Notes under the pieces: generated by a model
What the model was told of the DNA's origin: nothing
The model's database searches: none
The model's input: the letters and a program-made list of their open reading frames with translations, nothing else
Position numbers and translations under genes: made by a program
Assembly: GCA_038327195.1 (NCBI GenBank)
Contig: JBBQKU010000012.1
Coordinates: 1-64,000, forward strand
DNA: 64,000 nucleotides
Source of the DNA: UBA4416 sp038327195
Lineage (GTDB): Bacteria > Bacteroidota > Bacteroidia > B-17B0 > Aurantibacillaceae
Direction: 5' to 3'
Part shown: positions 9,298 through 18,708 of the stretch, piece by piece
Numbering within the stretch: position 1 is the first letter of the stretch
Layout: each line of letters begins with the position of its first letter

Positions 9298-9882
9298 ATG
9301 ATTGAATCTCTCAAATTAATTGATCGGAATATTTTAATAGCCATAAACTCTTTTCATAGTTCTTTTTTAGATGTAATAATGTTTTACCTTTCAGAAATTT
9401 GGATTTTCACACCACTATTTATTTATTTATTTTATTTGATTTATAAAAAAATAGGATTAAAAAAATCAAGCATTTTAATTCTGTTTTTTACCTTAATCAT
9501 TATCCTTTGCGATCAAGCAGCAAGTTTTACCAAAAACTCGGTTAAACGATATCGTCCAAGTCATAATATTGAAATAAAAGAAAGCTTACTTATTGTGAAA
9601 AATTATAGAGGCGGCACTTATGGTTTCTTTTCAGGGCATGCTGCTAATACATTTGGAGTTGCCATGTTTTTATTTTTATTATTTAGTAAACAAACTAAAG
9701 CAGTAAGATTTGTTTTTTTTATGTGGGCTGGTTTAGTTTCATATTCTAGGATGTATATGGGGGTTCATTATCCTTCTGATATTTTTGTTGGTATGCTAGT
9801 AGGGATGATTTTAGGATATTTAGTATTTGGATTGCAGCAATTATTTTTTATTAAAATGTACAATGAAAGTATTTCTATTTAG
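9298..9882 (+). CDS. PAP2-family membrane phosphatase
   Basis: The 194-residue membrane protein has the three PAP2 acid-phosphatase motifs in order: KRYRP (motif 1), FSGHAANT (motif 2, catalytic His) and SRMYMGVHYPSDI (motif 3, with His and Asp). Several hydrophobic segments surround them. Such enzymes hydrolyse undecaprenyl pyrophosphate, lipid A phosphates or phosphatidic acid; the substrate cannot be told here. A TTG upstream at 9274 would add eight residues, but the ATG at 9298 matches the normal N-terminus. The end overlaps the next gene by 20 bases. Confidence 0.88.
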   Translation: MIESLKLIDRNILIAINSFHSSFLDVIMFYLSEIWIFTPLFIYLFYLIYKKIGLKKSSILILFFTLIIILCDQAASFTKNSVKRYRPSHNIEIKESLLIVKNYRGGTYGFFSGHAANTFGVAMFLFLLFSKQTKAVRFVFFMWAGLVSYSRMYMGVHYPSDIFVGMLVGMILGYLVFGLQQLFFIKMYNESISI

Positions 9883-10723
9883 TTTATTTTTTTCTATTTA
9901 TGGTTTTGCTCAAATGCCAGAAACGGATATTTGGTTGGTGAAAATTGAAAAAAAGGAAGGCGTTTATTCTTATAAAAATCCTTTAAATATAACTAATCGT
10001 AAAGGTTATGATAATCAACCAAGTTTTTCTTTAGATAATAAAAGTATTTATTTTGTAAGTGTTAAGGAAGACAATCAGGCTGATATATATAATTACAATA
10101 TTAGTTCAAAAAAATTATTACGATTAACGGATACAAAAACTAGTGAATATTCTCCAACTTTAACTCCTGATAATAAATTAATTTCAACGGTTACTGTAGA
10201 AACAGATTCTGCTCAACGTGTATGGGCTTTTCCTTTATTGGGAGGACAATCTGACTTATTAATTCCTGAAATAGATTCAGTAGGTTATTTTACTTGGTTA
10301 AACAAAGACACGATTTTGTATTATAAATTAACCAATCCACATTCATTAAGAGCATGGAATATTAAAGCAAATAAAGATGTTTGGATTTGTGATTATCCAA
10401 CTCGTGCTTTTAAAAAAATAGGAAATACGTCACAATTTATTTATGGAATAAAAAAAGATACGACATCGGTAGAATTTAGAATTTACAATCCCATTCTTCG
10501 TGAAAGTAAAGTATACTCAACTTATCCATCTACTAATGAAGATTTTATTTGGCATTCTGAGCTTGGTTTAATTAAGTCAGAAAAAGCAGATTTGTTAAGA
10601 TATAATTCATTAACAAAAACTTGGGATGTTTTATTTTCATTTTCAGACTTAGGAATAAAAAAAATTACTCGTTTTGCTTTTGATTATAAAACCAAGCAAC
10701 TAGTAGTTGTTAGTAATTTGTAA
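9863..10723 (+). CDS. Exported TolB-like beta-propeller protein
   Basis: The 286-residue product begins with a signal peptide (MKVFLFSLFFSIYGFAQ). The mature part has repeats of the TolB/WD40-like form: NQPSFSLDNKSIYFVS, then LRLTDTKTSEYSPTLTPDNKLI, then a third blade. The predicted fold is a beta-propeller in the periplasm or on the surface; the ligand is unknown. I used the ATG at 9863, which starts the signal peptide and overlaps the PAP2 gene by 20 bases. A frame open further upstream would place non-signal residues before it. Confidence 0.75.
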   Translation: MKVFLFSLFFSIYGFAQMPETDIWLVKIEKKEGVYSYKNPLNITNRKGYDNQPSFSLDNKSIYFVSVKEDNQADIYNYNISSKKLLRLTDTKTSEYSPTLTPDNKLISTVTVETDSAQRVWAFPLLGGQSDLLIPEIDSVGYFTWLNKDTILYYKLTNPHSLRAWNIKANKDVWICDYPTRAFKKIGNTSQFIYGIKKDTTSVEFRIYNPILRESKVYSTYPSTNEDFIWHSELGLIKSEKADLLRYNSLTKTWDVLFSFSDLGIKKITRFAFDYKTKQLVVVSNL

Positions 10724-10747
10724 TTCATTCGTATTAATATCTGATTT

Positions 10748-12286
10748 TTGATTTTAGCAAGTGTATATTTTATTCTATTTTGCTTTTTACTAAGTAAATT
10801 ATCTTTTTTTAAGGATGATAAATTATCATTTAAAATAATCTTGATTCTGCTGTTTATTAAATCATTTGGTTGTTTTGCTTACTATTGGATTTATTTTCAT
10901 TATTACCCTGGTTCTTTTAAAAATGATAGTACTTCAACCATGCAAGATGCTTTGGTTATTTATAACGCCTTGCCTAATCATTTATTGGATTATGTTAAAA
11001 TGGTATTTGGATTTCATTCTGAATATGAAACAGATTATTTATATCAAACCTATTTTCAGTTCATTGATAAGTGGGGAAATAGTGATTCTGTCTCTGATTT
11101 TTTTTTAAATGATAACCGAACATCCATACGTTTAAATGCAATTATTATGCTTTTTTCTTTTGGAAAATATGCCGTTCATGCTTTTGTAATGATTGCCCTT
11201 TCGTTTATTGGACAGTTTGCATTTTATAAAACTGTTAAATCGTATTTTATTAAAAAAGAAATTTTACTAGCAAGCATTATTTTTTTAACACCTTCTGTTT
11301 TATTCTGGACTTCAGGTGTTTTAAAAGAGCCAATCGCTGTATTTTTATTGGGTATTTTTATATATAGTTTTTTTAAAATTTTTATTCATAAAAATTACAA
11401 TGCTAAATATGTTTTTACACTTATTTTTTCCATCTGTATTTTTATAATATTAAAGCCTTACATTTTTGTTTTAGTATTTATTCCCCTGTTAATATTTGTT
11501 TGTGTTCAACATTTTCAAATTAAACAAAAATTGCTTTTTTATGTGAGTAGTATTCTAATTATTTATGGAACTACGATGCTTACTTTAAAATTTGTATTTA
11601 ATAAAGATGTTATTCAAACCATTGTTACCAGGCAAAATGATTTTGTTAATTTAAGTAAAGGTGGAATTTTTTTGTTGAACAATACTAAATATATAAGGTT
11701 AGATCCAAAAGATTTTAAATCTCTCGAAATTGTTGATTCTATTCAAATGTTTTGTAAAGTTAAACCTCATACAAAATTGATGTATTGGAACGTGAATCAT
11801 ATTAATAATTTACGTGATACACTTTTTGATTTTGATAATAAGGATTCTTCTATTTATCATTTTCATTCTTTGTCTAAGGCTTCAGGTTCTGGAATAAGCA
11901 TTTCGAAGCTTGAAAACAATTTTCCATCATTTCTAAAATTAATTCCTCAATCATTATTTAATGTGTTTTGTAAACCTTTTTTTTATGATAGCCATTCGTT
12001 TAATGAATTGATGGCATCTTTAGAAAATTTTATTATTTTATTATTTTTCATAGTGTGTTTTTCATATGCTAAATTTTCTAGAGAAAATATAAATTTATTA
12101 ATATGCTTTTCTTGTATTGTTTTTTTAGCATTTTTATTAATTGGTCTAACCACAACTGTAACAGGGGCTATTGTTAGATATAAAGTTCCATTTTTACCTT
12201 TTTTATTACTGATTCCATTACTTTGTTTAGATATCAATAAAGTAAAAAACTATCCAATAATAAAACGATTTGTAGATACTAACTGA
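10748..12286 (+). CDS. Polytopic membrane protein of unknown function (glycosyltransferase/polymerase-like)
   Basis: The 512-residue protein has about ten hydrophobic segments and a large extracytoplasmic loop (roughly residues 285-400). The mix of topology and the motif TPSVLFWTSGVLKEPIAVFLLG recalls membrane proteins found in polysaccharide or O-antigen clusters, but I see no diagnostic residues, so the function is open. The start is a TTG at 10748, since an in-frame stop lies just before it and the first ATG would remove the first two membrane segments. It lies 24 bases after the propeller gene and is probably in the same transcript. Confidence 0.65.
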   Translation: MILASVYFILFCFLLSKLSFFKDDKLSFKIILILLFIKSFGCFAYYWIYFHYYPGSFKNDSTSTMQDALVIYNALPNHLLDYVKMVFGFHSEYETDYLYQTYFQFIDKWGNSDSVSDFFLNDNRTSIRLNAIIMLFSFGKYAVHAFVMIALSFIGQFAFYKTVKSYFIKKEILLASIIFLTPSVLFWTSGVLKEPIAVFLLGIFIYSFFKIFIHKNYNAKYVFTLIFSICIFIILKPYIFVLVFIPLLIFVCVQHFQIKQKLLFYVSSILIIYGTTMLTLKFVFNKDVIQTIVTRQNDFVNLSKGGIFLLNNTKYIRLDPKDFKSLEIVDSIQMFCKVKPHTKLMYWNVNHINNLRDTLFDFDNKDSSIYHFHSLSKASGSGISISKLENNFPSFLKLIPQSLFNVFCKPFFYDSHSFNELMASLENFIILLFFIVCFSYAKFSRENINLLICFSCIVFLAFLLIGLTTTVTGAIVRYKVPFLPFLLLIPLLCLDINKVKNYPIIKRFVDTN

Positions 12287-12328
12287 TAATTTGTATATTT
12301 ATCTACATTTCAAAATGTAAAATTTTAT

Positions 12329-14068
12329 ATGAATTTTAATAATTTATTTCGAAAAAAAAACATAGCTACTATTTTAGCAAAAGCTGAAAGTGATAGTAAG
12401 CTTCATGGTGGATTAGCAAAACATTTGGGCGTAAAGGATTTAACAGCCTTAGGAATAGCGGCAATCATTGGAGCTGGTATATTTACAACGATTGGTCAGG
12501 CTAGTGCTGATGGTGGACCAGCTGTTATATTTTTATTCATTTTTACAGCTATTGCCTGTGGCTTTGCTGCATTTGCTTATGCTGAGTTTGCAAGTATATT
12601 GCCAGTTTCAGGAAGTGCATATACTTATAGTTATGTAGTATTTGGAGAATTATTTGCATGGATAATTGGCTGGGCTCTTATAATGGAATATGCCATTGGT
12701 AATATAACGGTTGCAATTGGCTGGAGTGGTTATTTTACTGGACTTTTAGGAAGCATGGGATTGCATTTACCAGAATGGATGACGATTGATTATTTATCTG
12801 CATCTAATGGATATACTGATGTGGTTAATGAATTATCAAGTGGTAAGTTGTTATCCGATTTAAGCTTTAATTTACAAGAAGCTTATTTGGCTTGGACAAG
12901 CGCCCCAACTATTTTTGGATTTCATTTAATTGCTGATTTACCAGCCTTATTAATAATATTTTTAGTTACTTGGTTAGTTTATCGTGGTATCAAAGAATCA
13001 AAAAATGCGAGCAATGCCATGGTAATTATAAAACTTGCCGTTGTATTATTAGTAATTGCAGTTGGTGCATTTTATGTTGATACTGATAATTGGCATCCAT
13101 TTGCTCCTAATGGAGTAGGAGGGATTTTGAAAGGTGTATCAGCTGTATTTTTTGCTTATATTGGTTTTGATGCTATAAGTACAACTGCCGAAGAATGCAA
13201 AAATCCACAAAGAGATTTACCAAGAGGTATGATGTGGGCAATTATCATATGTACTATTTTATATGTAATTATTGCCTTGGTATTAACGGGTATGGTTAAT
13301 TATACTGACTTAGCAGTAAACGATCCTTTAGCGTTTGTTTTTGATAAATTAAATTTAAAATGGATGTCTGGTATAATTGCAGTTAGTGCAGTGGTTGCAA
13401 TGGCAAGTGTTTTATTAGTATTTCAATTAGGGCAACCACGCATTTGGATGAGTATGAGTAGAGATGGTTTGTTACCAAAACGTTTTTCTAAAATTCATCC
13501 TAAATTTAATACACCTTCCTTTGCAACTATAGTAACTGGTTTAATTGTTGGTGGTGGTGCTTTATTCATGAATATGTCTACTGTAACTGATTTATGTAGT
13601 ATTGGAACATTGTTTGCCTTTGTGCTTGTTTGTGCTGGTGTTTTAAAATTGGATACTTTACCAAACAAACCAGAAAGAAAGTTTAAGACACCCTATTTAA
13701 ACTCACAGTATATTGCGCCATTAATTTTTATAGGTACTATTGTAGCTGCCTATATTTTTAATTACGAAAACTTAATTGCGTTTTTTTGTTCTTGCGCAAA
13801 AGGACAAAAGTGTTTTGATTTTGGGACCTTATTACATAATATTCCAATGTGGATATTTGTAATAATTTCAATTTATATGAGCATTCAATGTTTCATTAAA
13901 AAGCATTCATTAATCCCTGTATTGGGTTTAATTAGTTGTCTTTATATGATGGCTCAAATTGATTTAAAAAACTGGATAGGTTTTGTAATTTGGCTTGTAA
14001 TAGGATTAATTATCTATTTTGGTTATAGTTACAAAAAAAGTAAATTAAATGAAGATATTTCAATTTAA
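12329..14068 (+). CDS. APC-family amino acid permease
   Basis: The 579-residue protein has about twelve to fourteen membrane segments and the amino acid-polyamine-organocation signature GIAAIIGAGIFTTIGQ in the first segment (about residues 41-57). The stretch FFAYIGFDAISTTAEECKNPQRDLPRGM is typical of the cationic amino-acid transporter (CAT) branch; the substrate is inferred from that likeness only. The cysteine-rich loop FCSCAKGQKC near residue 490 is unusual for the family. It starts 42 bases after the previous gene and stands mostly alone. Confidence 0.9.
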   Translation: MNFNNLFRKKNIATILAKAESDSKLHGGLAKHLGVKDLTALGIAAIIGAGIFTTIGQASADGGPAVIFLFIFTAIACGFAAFAYAEFASILPVSGSAYTYSYVVFGELFAWIIGWALIMEYAIGNITVAIGWSGYFTGLLGSMGLHLPEWMTIDYLSASNGYTDVVNELSSGKLLSDLSFNLQEAYLAWTSAPTIFGFHLIADLPALLIIFLVTWLVYRGIKESKNASNAMVIIKLAVVLLVIAVGAFYVDTDNWHPFAPNGVGGILKGVSAVFFAYIGFDAISTTAEECKNPQRDLPRGMMWAIIICTILYVIIALVLTGMVNYTDLAVNDPLAFVFDKLNLKWMSGIIAVSAVVAMASVLLVFQLGQPRIWMSMSRDGLLPKRFSKIHPKFNTPSFATIVTGLIVGGGALFMNMSTVTDLCSIGTLFAFVLVCAGVLKLDTLPNKPERKFKTPYLNSQYIAPLIFIGTIVAAYIFNYENLIAFFCSCAKGQKCFDFGTLLHNIPMWIFVIISIYMSIQCFIKKHSLIPVLGLISCLYMMAQIDLKNWIGFVIWLVIGLIIYFGYSYKKSKLNEDISI

Positions 14069-14247
14069 TTTATTAAATTAGATTATTGATTTTGTTTAAA
14101 CATTTTTATTAATTTAAAATATAGTGTTTAATATTAAATTAAAACATCCCCTATTTTATTTATTTTAGATTATTTAATGAAAATTAATTTCCCATTTTAA
14201 TTTTTATTAAAAAAACTTCTAGCTGTAATTATATTAATAAAATTATT

Positions 14248-15957
14248 ATGAAAAAAACATTTATCTTACTGGTTACTCTAATGACAGTGTGTTTTGCAAA
14301 CGCACAAATAATAACTTTTGATTGGGCAAATAATTATCCAAATTCTTGGTTTGATGAAGGAAGATGTTTAGATGTTGACAAAAATGGCAATGTTTATGTT
14401 GCTGGAAATTTATATGGTACAACAGATTTTGACCCAAGTCCTGCCGTTTATAATTTAACTTCATTAGGGGCAAACGATGTATTTGTTGCTAAATATGATT
14501 CATTAGGAGCTTTTATTTGGGCAAAACAAATAGGTAATTCCTCTGTAAATTATTCATACTCTATGAATGTTGACCCGCAAGGAAATGTATATACCACTGG
14601 TGTATTTGGTGGCATTTTAGATTTTGACCCAAGTGCCGCCTCATACACCATTGCAGCAGGAAGCCCTAGAGCAATGTTTATTTGTAAGTTAGATTTTAAC
14701 GGAAATTTTTTGTGGGCTAAGCATATAAACAATGGTTGGATTCCATCTCTAACAATTGACAATAATAAAAATGTTATCATCACTGATGCTTATAATAATA
14801 TGTTAGATCTTGATCCTGGTATTGGTGTATTTGCAATTGGAACATCTACAATTAATCCTGGGACTTATATTTTAAAATTAGATTCTTTGGGTGATTTTAT
14901 TTGGGCAAAACATTCAATAGATGTAATTTCTGCATCTTATACAGGTCAATTTCAATATTGTGTAAAAACTGATCTTTTAGGTAATATTTATACAACTGGT
15001 TATTTTTCAGGAATAGTCGATTTTAACCCAAGTCTTTTAACGTATAGTTTAACTTCACTTGGTAATAATGATGGTTTTATTTCTAAGTTTGACGCATCAG
15101 GAAATTTTATATGGGCTAAACAAATTGGTAGTTCTAATAATGAAGCTGGAACTGCTATAACAATTGATCCTTTAGGTAATGTTTTCACTACTGGTTATTT
15201 TAAAGGAACTGTTGATTTTGATCCAAGTTCAATGTCATCATATACACTTTCTTCCCTGGGATTATCTGATGTTTTTGTTTCTAAATTAAACCCGTTAGGT
15301 GATTTTGTTTGGGCAAAGCAAATTGGCGGAACAGGTTATGGTTTTTCGCAGTCAATAGTATTAGATGTTTACAACAACGTTTATACAACTGGATACTATA
15401 GTGGAATTGCTGATTTTGATCCTACTAGTGGGTACTTTAATTTAACTTCAGCAGGTAATAAAGATGTTTTTATTTCTAAATTAGATTTAAATGGTGGCTT
15501 TATGTGGGCTAAAAGTATGGGAGGTTCCAATAATGATAATGGTTGTTCTATTTCTCTATTTGGGAACAACACAATATATACTGCGGGAAACACAGAGGGA
15601 ATTGCAGATTTTGACCCAGATAGTGGAGTATATAATTTAACTAACGATACAATAGTAGGTGGTTTTTTTATTCAAAAATTAAATCAAGATAAGCCAGTAG
15701 GAATAACAAAGTTTGAAAAAACTGAAGCCCTAACTATTTTTCCAAATCCTACTAGAGATTTAGTTTTTATAATTTCTAATAATGAAATCAATGAAGTTGA
15801 AATATCTGATATTTCAGGCACTATACTATTTAGCGAAAAAATAATTAATAAGAAAACTAAATTACAATTTTCAAGTTTTGATACTGGTATTTACTTTGTG
15901 AAAATTAGTCAATCGAATGGAATGATTTTTACAAAAAAAATTATTTTATATGACTAA
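14248..15957 (+). CDS. T9SS-sorted surface protein with seven SBBP-like repeats
   Basis: The 569-residue protein has a signal peptide (to about NAQ, residue 19), then seven repeats of about 60 residues. Each repeat has the frame GxxDFDPS, a hydrophobic strand, SKLDxxGxFxWAKQIG and NVYxTGYFxG, matching beta-propeller SBBP repeats. The last 75 residues form a T9SS type A sorting domain (IFPNPTRD ... GIYFVKISQ ... KKIILYD), so it should be exported through the type IX system and attached or released. The acidic DFDP loops could bind calcium, which is inference. No close functional partner is beside it. Confidence 0.85.
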   Translation: MKKTFILLVTLMTVCFANAQIITFDWANNYPNSWFDEGRCLDVDKNGNVYVAGNLYGTTDFDPSPAVYNLTSLGANDVFVAKYDSLGAFIWAKQIGNSSVNYSYSMNVDPQGNVYTTGVFGGILDFDPSAASYTIAAGSPRAMFICKLDFNGNFLWAKHINNGWIPSLTIDNNKNVIITDAYNNMLDLDPGIGVFAIGTSTINPGTYILKLDSLGDFIWAKHSIDVISASYTGQFQYCVKTDLLGNIYTTGYFSGIVDFNPSLLTYSLTSLGNNDGFISKFDASGNFIWAKQIGSSNNEAGTAITIDPLGNVFTTGYFKGTVDFDPSSMSSYTLSSLGLSDVFVSKLNPLGDFVWAKQIGGTGYGFSQSIVLDVYNNVYTTGYYSGIADFDPTSGYFNLTSAGNKDVFISKLDLNGGFMWAKSMGGSNNDNGCSISLFGNNTIYTAGNTEGIADFDPDSGVYNLTNDTIVGGFFIQKLNQDKPVGITKFEKTEALTIFPNPTRDLVFIISNNEINEVEISDISGTILFSEKIINKKTKLQFSSFDTGIYFVKISQSNGMIFTKKIILYD

Positions 15958-15966
15958 CAAGATTAT

Positions 15967-16929
15967 TTATTTCAAAAACTGCTTATCCGTTAATGATAAT
16001 AAAAAAGCTTCTAAATCTAATTTTTCTCTATCTGTTAAATTAAGTGGTTTACTTAAAAGTGAATCTCTATTTATCGAATTTGAAATAAATTTATCAGGTT
16101 CGTTATAATAATTAATGACTTCTTTTAATGTTTTGTGCATTCCGTTATGCATATATGGGCCAGTAACACTAATGTTTCGTAGGCCAGGAGTTTTAAATTT
16201 ACCTAAATCAGATAGTTTTCTTGTTACAATAAACCTTCCGCTGTCGTTTAAATCTTTACCATTAAATAAACCAATATTTCTAAATTGGTCGCCAGTAAAG
16301 TCTGGACCAAAATGGCAATCAAAGCATTTACCTTTTTCATTAAAAATAACATGGCCACGTTTTGCGGCTTCAGAAAATTGAGTTGTGTCTTTTTCACTAA
16401 TGTAATTATCAAAAGCAGTATTACTTGTTTCTAAGGTTCTTTCATAAGCTGCTATTGCTTCAACCACGTTTTCTTTAGAAGCAATTTTTCCAAATATGGA
16501 AATGAAAAATGCTCTGTATTGATTGTGCTTGTTTAGCTTCCTTACAACTTCCGATAATGGAATATCCATCTCAACTGGATTTTCCATTGGCCCCGAAGCT
16601 TGCTCTTCCATGCTTTCAGCTCGTCCGTCCCAAAAATGAAACACGCGTGCCGATAAATTCATAGCACTTGGCGTATTTCGCCCTCCTTTTAAACTATCTA
16701 CACCAAAGCTTACGGGAGTGTTATCTGCAAATGCAAATTGTGGTTTGTGACAGGAAGCACAACTTACCTGATTGTCTCTTGATAATATGGAATCAAAAAA
16801 TAAAAGTTTTCCAAGCTCTTCAATACTCGAAGGTGGAATTAATTTAGCTTCAGAATGGGTATTTTTTTGACAATAAAAAAATAGGCTAGCAACTAACGAA
16901 AGAATACTGAATTTGATAATTTTTTTCAT
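15967..16929 (-). CDS. Di-haem cytochrome c peroxidase (MauG/CcpA family), likely lipoprotein
   Basis: The 320-residue protein has two CxxCH haem-binding sites: CASCH at residues 57-61 and CFDCH at 202-206. Conserved CCP landmarks are GKLLFFDSILSRDNQVSC, GGRNTPSAMN, FHFWDGRAESMEEQA and the axial-Met region GPYMHNGMHKTL. Such enzymes reduce H2O2 in the periplasm or act in MauG-like oxidation. The N-terminus has a hydrophobic run ending at Cys20, a plausible lipoprotein site. A TTG two codons upstream is possible, but ATG 16929 is preferred; TAAATTTG lies only three bases before it. It converges with the SBBP gene. Confidence 0.9.
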   Translation of the reverse strand: MKKIIKFSILSLVASLFFYCQKNTHSEAKLIPPSSIEELGKLLFFDSILSRDNQVSCASCHKPQFAFADNTPVSFGVDSLKGGRNTPSAMNLSARVFHFWDGRAESMEEQASGPMENPVEMDIPLSEVVRKLNKHNQYRAFFISIFGKIASKENVVEAIAAYERTLETSNTAFDNYISEKDTTQFSEAAKRGHVIFNEKGKCFDCHFGPDFTGDQFRNIGLFNGKDLNDSGRFIVTRKLSDLGKFKTPGLRNISVTGPYMHNGMHKTLKEVINYYNEPDKFISNSINRDSLLSKPLNLTDREKLDLEAFLLSLTDKQFLK

Positions 16930-17018
16930 TCGCAAATTTAGAATTTTCTAAATATAAATAATATGATATTTAGCAGATAAAAATGGGATATTTGGTATTG
17001 AAGCAAATATATTTTCTC

Positions 17019-17050
17019 AAAAAAAAAGCTCAACTTAATGTTGAGCTTTT
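17019..17050 (-). terminator. Rho-independent terminator of bamD-rpoZ
   Basis: A perfect 8-bp stem (AGCTCAAC / GTTGAGCT, 17027-17034 with 17040-17047) with a 5-base loop is followed on the minus strand by a run of T. It begins four bases after the rpoZ stop codon. Confidence 0.9.
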
Positions 17051-17053
17051 GAA

Positions 17054-17374
17054 TTAATCTTTTGCTGGATTTCTATAATAAGTTTTATCTTCTAAAAATT
17101 CGTTAATAGAGATTAACGCTGGCTTAGGTAATTTTTCGTAATATTTAGAAACTTCAATTTGTTCTCTGTTTTCAAAAATCTCTTCTAGGTTGTCAGAATT
17201 ACTAGCAAACTCAGCTAACTTTGCAGACAATTCTTCTTTCATTTCTGAACTAATTTGATTAGCACGTTTAGAAATAATAGAAATTGATTCATAAATATTT
17301 CCGGTTGGTGCATCAAAGTTTCTGATGTCGCGGGTTACAGTGCTTTGGTCGGCATTAGTTTTTTTAAAATCCAT
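17054..17374 (-). CDS. rpoZ: DNA-directed RNA polymerase omega subunit (Bacteroidetes type)
   Basis: The 106-residue protein matches the Bacteroidetes omega family: NIYESISIISKRANQIS near residues 27-43, a middle part rich in Glu, LEEIFENREQIEVSKYYEKLPKP, and the end YYRNPAKD. It helps assemble RNA polymerase around the beta-prime subunit. The ATG lies one base after the bamD stop, so the two are co-transcribed. In many relatives coaBC follows next; here a strong terminator follows instead. Confidence 0.92.
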   Translation of the reverse strand: MDFKKTNADQSTVTRDIRNFDAPTGNIYESISIISKRANQISSEMKEELSAKLAEFASNSDNLEEIFENREQIEVSKYYEKLPKPALISINEFLEDKTYYRNPAKD

Positions 17375-17375
17375 C

Positions 17376-18179
17376 TTATTGTTTATTAATATTATTTTTC
17401 ATTTTTAAGCAACTTTCATACACGCTTTCGGCTTTTAGCAGATAATTACTTTTGGGGTATAAATCTACTAATTTTAAATAACTTTCCATAGCTAAATTTA
17501 ATCTTTCTAACTTTTTGGATTCCAGACTGTTAACTGCCAAAAGGTAATATGAGTTAATACTTTGATACATTAATTCGTCTACTTTAGAGGATTCAGGAAA
17601 CTCTACTATAAAGTTTTTGGTACTTGCTATTGTAGCTTTATAATCACCAATATGAAAATATTGATTGGTTATATCATATTCTTTTATTTCTAGTTTTCCA
17701 CGAAGAAGGTCATAAATTTTATTACAAGAATCAATACGAGGGCTTTCGGGATATTGATCAATAAAATTTTGTAACTCAGCCATTGCATTTTTTGTGTCTG
17801 TTTGGTCTAACCGATATGCAGGTGAACTCAGGTAATAACAATATGCATTCATAAATAAACATTCTTCAGCATGCTTACCTGCCGGAAAACTTCTATAGTA
17901 ATTTTTAAAATGGTATTGAGATAAGTTATAATCACCTTGATAATAATTGCAATAAGAATAATAATAATAAATCTCCTCAGCTTTTTCAGTTCCTTTATAA
18001 ACAGGAATTAATTCTTCGTACAAGCCAGAAGCTTTAATATAATTCGCTTTTTTGTAATACTCATTAGCCCGTTCTAACTTAAGTTCATAATTCGAACTTT
18101 TTAAAAGCTTATTGTAGCCGTCACAACTTGCAAATGCAATAATTGTAATTAAACTAATATATAATAGGTATTTTTTCAA
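17376..18179 (-). CDS. bamD: Outer-membrane assembly lipoprotein BamD
   Basis: The 267-residue lipoprotein has a signal peptide ending in a lipobox-like AFASC with Cys19. It then has tetratricopeptide helices: ANEYYKKANYIKASGLYEEL, YYYYSYCNYYQGDYNLSQYHF, and FIDQYPESPRIDSC. This fits BamD, the TPR lipoprotein of the BAM complex that inserts outer-membrane barrels. The start appears to be TTG, six bases after a TATCTTTG promoter box, so the transcript may have almost no leader. No in-frame ATG would keep the signal peptide. rpoZ follows at once. Confidence 0.9.
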   Translation of the reverse strand: MKKYLLYISLITIIAFASCDGYNKLLKSSNYELKLERANEYYKKANYIKASGLYEELIPVYKGTEKAEEIYYYYSYCNYYQGDYNLSQYHFKNYYRSFPAGKHAEECLFMNAYCYYLSSPAYRLDQTDTKNAMAELQNFIDQYPESPRIDSCNKIYDLLRGKLEIKEYDITNQYFHIGDYKATIASTKNFIVEFPESSKVDELMYQSINSYYLLAVNSLESKKLERLNLAMESYLKLVDLYPKSNYLLKAESVYESCLKMKNNINKQ

Positions 18180-18186
18180 AGCGTAG

Positions 18187-18194
18187 CAAAGATA
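18187..18194 (-). promoter_or_regulatory. -7 promoter element of bamD-rpoZ
   Basis: On the minus strand the bases read TATCTTTG, a full match to the TAnnTTTG box, six bases before the TTG start of bamD. No clear -33 TTG lies at 19-21 bases; one lies at 11. Confidence 0.5.
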
Positions 18195-18282
18195 GCTGAA
18201 TTTATCAATTTGCTTAATTTTTTAAGTAAAGAAAACCGAATTTTAGGATTTTTTCACGAATTATTTTCGATTTGAAAAATAT

Positions 18283-18301
18283 TGAAACAATTAATGTTTC
18301 A
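18283..18301 (-). terminator. Possible hairpin terminator after the 138-aa gene
   Basis: TGAAACA and TGTTTCA pair across a 5-base loop and span the stop codon of the gene ending at 18291. On the minus strand the hairpin is followed by an AT-rich tract (ATATTTTTC). The stem is short, so this is tentative. Confidence 0.4.
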
Positions 18302-18707
18302 CTTTTTTACAATCTGGAAAAAGTACAATATCGCAAAGGTCGGGAAGTGCTTCCAAATGGCCTTCCGAATTTTCTGCTAAAATCTTTGTTAAACAAATTT
18401 TAGTTGCCGTTTTTCGTTTTTTAGTAAAAAAATTAATCACGTTTTCTGTAAAAACATTGCCCATTATTTTATTTTCGTAAGCAGTACTATTTTCCTTATA
18501 ACTTATCGTAAATGATTTTATAACATTTTGATGAGGATTGCCATATTTGTCAAAAGCAATCACTTTATATTCAGTTTCATCAAAAGCTGCCTTTACAAAT
18601 TCTAATTCTTTTTTTACTTTAATGGTTTTTACTTCTGTATTGTTTTGAGCTACAGTTGTATTAACAACAATTGAAATAAAAAAAATAAGCGTTACTAATT
18701 TTAGCAA
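18291..18707 (-). CDS. Exported protein of unknown function
   Basis: The 138-residue protein has a signal peptide (hydrophobic residues 3-18, cleavage near VAQ at 21). The mature part is small and mixed charge with three cysteines near the C-terminus (ICLTK, PDLCDIVLFPDCKK). I do not recognise a family. The N-terminal segment TEVKTIKVKKELEFVKAAFDETEYKV looks like a beta-sandwich start. The start is TTG, placed one base after the stop of the upstream gene, which suggests translational coupling with it. Confidence 0.6.
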   Translation of the reverse strand: MLKLVTLIFFISIVVNTTVAQNNTEVKTIKVKKELEFVKAAFDETEYKVIAFDKYGNPHQNVIKSFTISYKENSTAYENKIMGNVFTENVINFFTKKRKTATKICLTKILAENSEGHLEALPDLCDIVLFPDCKKVKH

Positions 18708-18708
18708 T

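Noticed and set aside
17376..18179. bamD as a generic TPR protein
   Set aside because: Lipoprotein signal, size, and position directly before rpoZ fit BamD of Bacteroidetes better.
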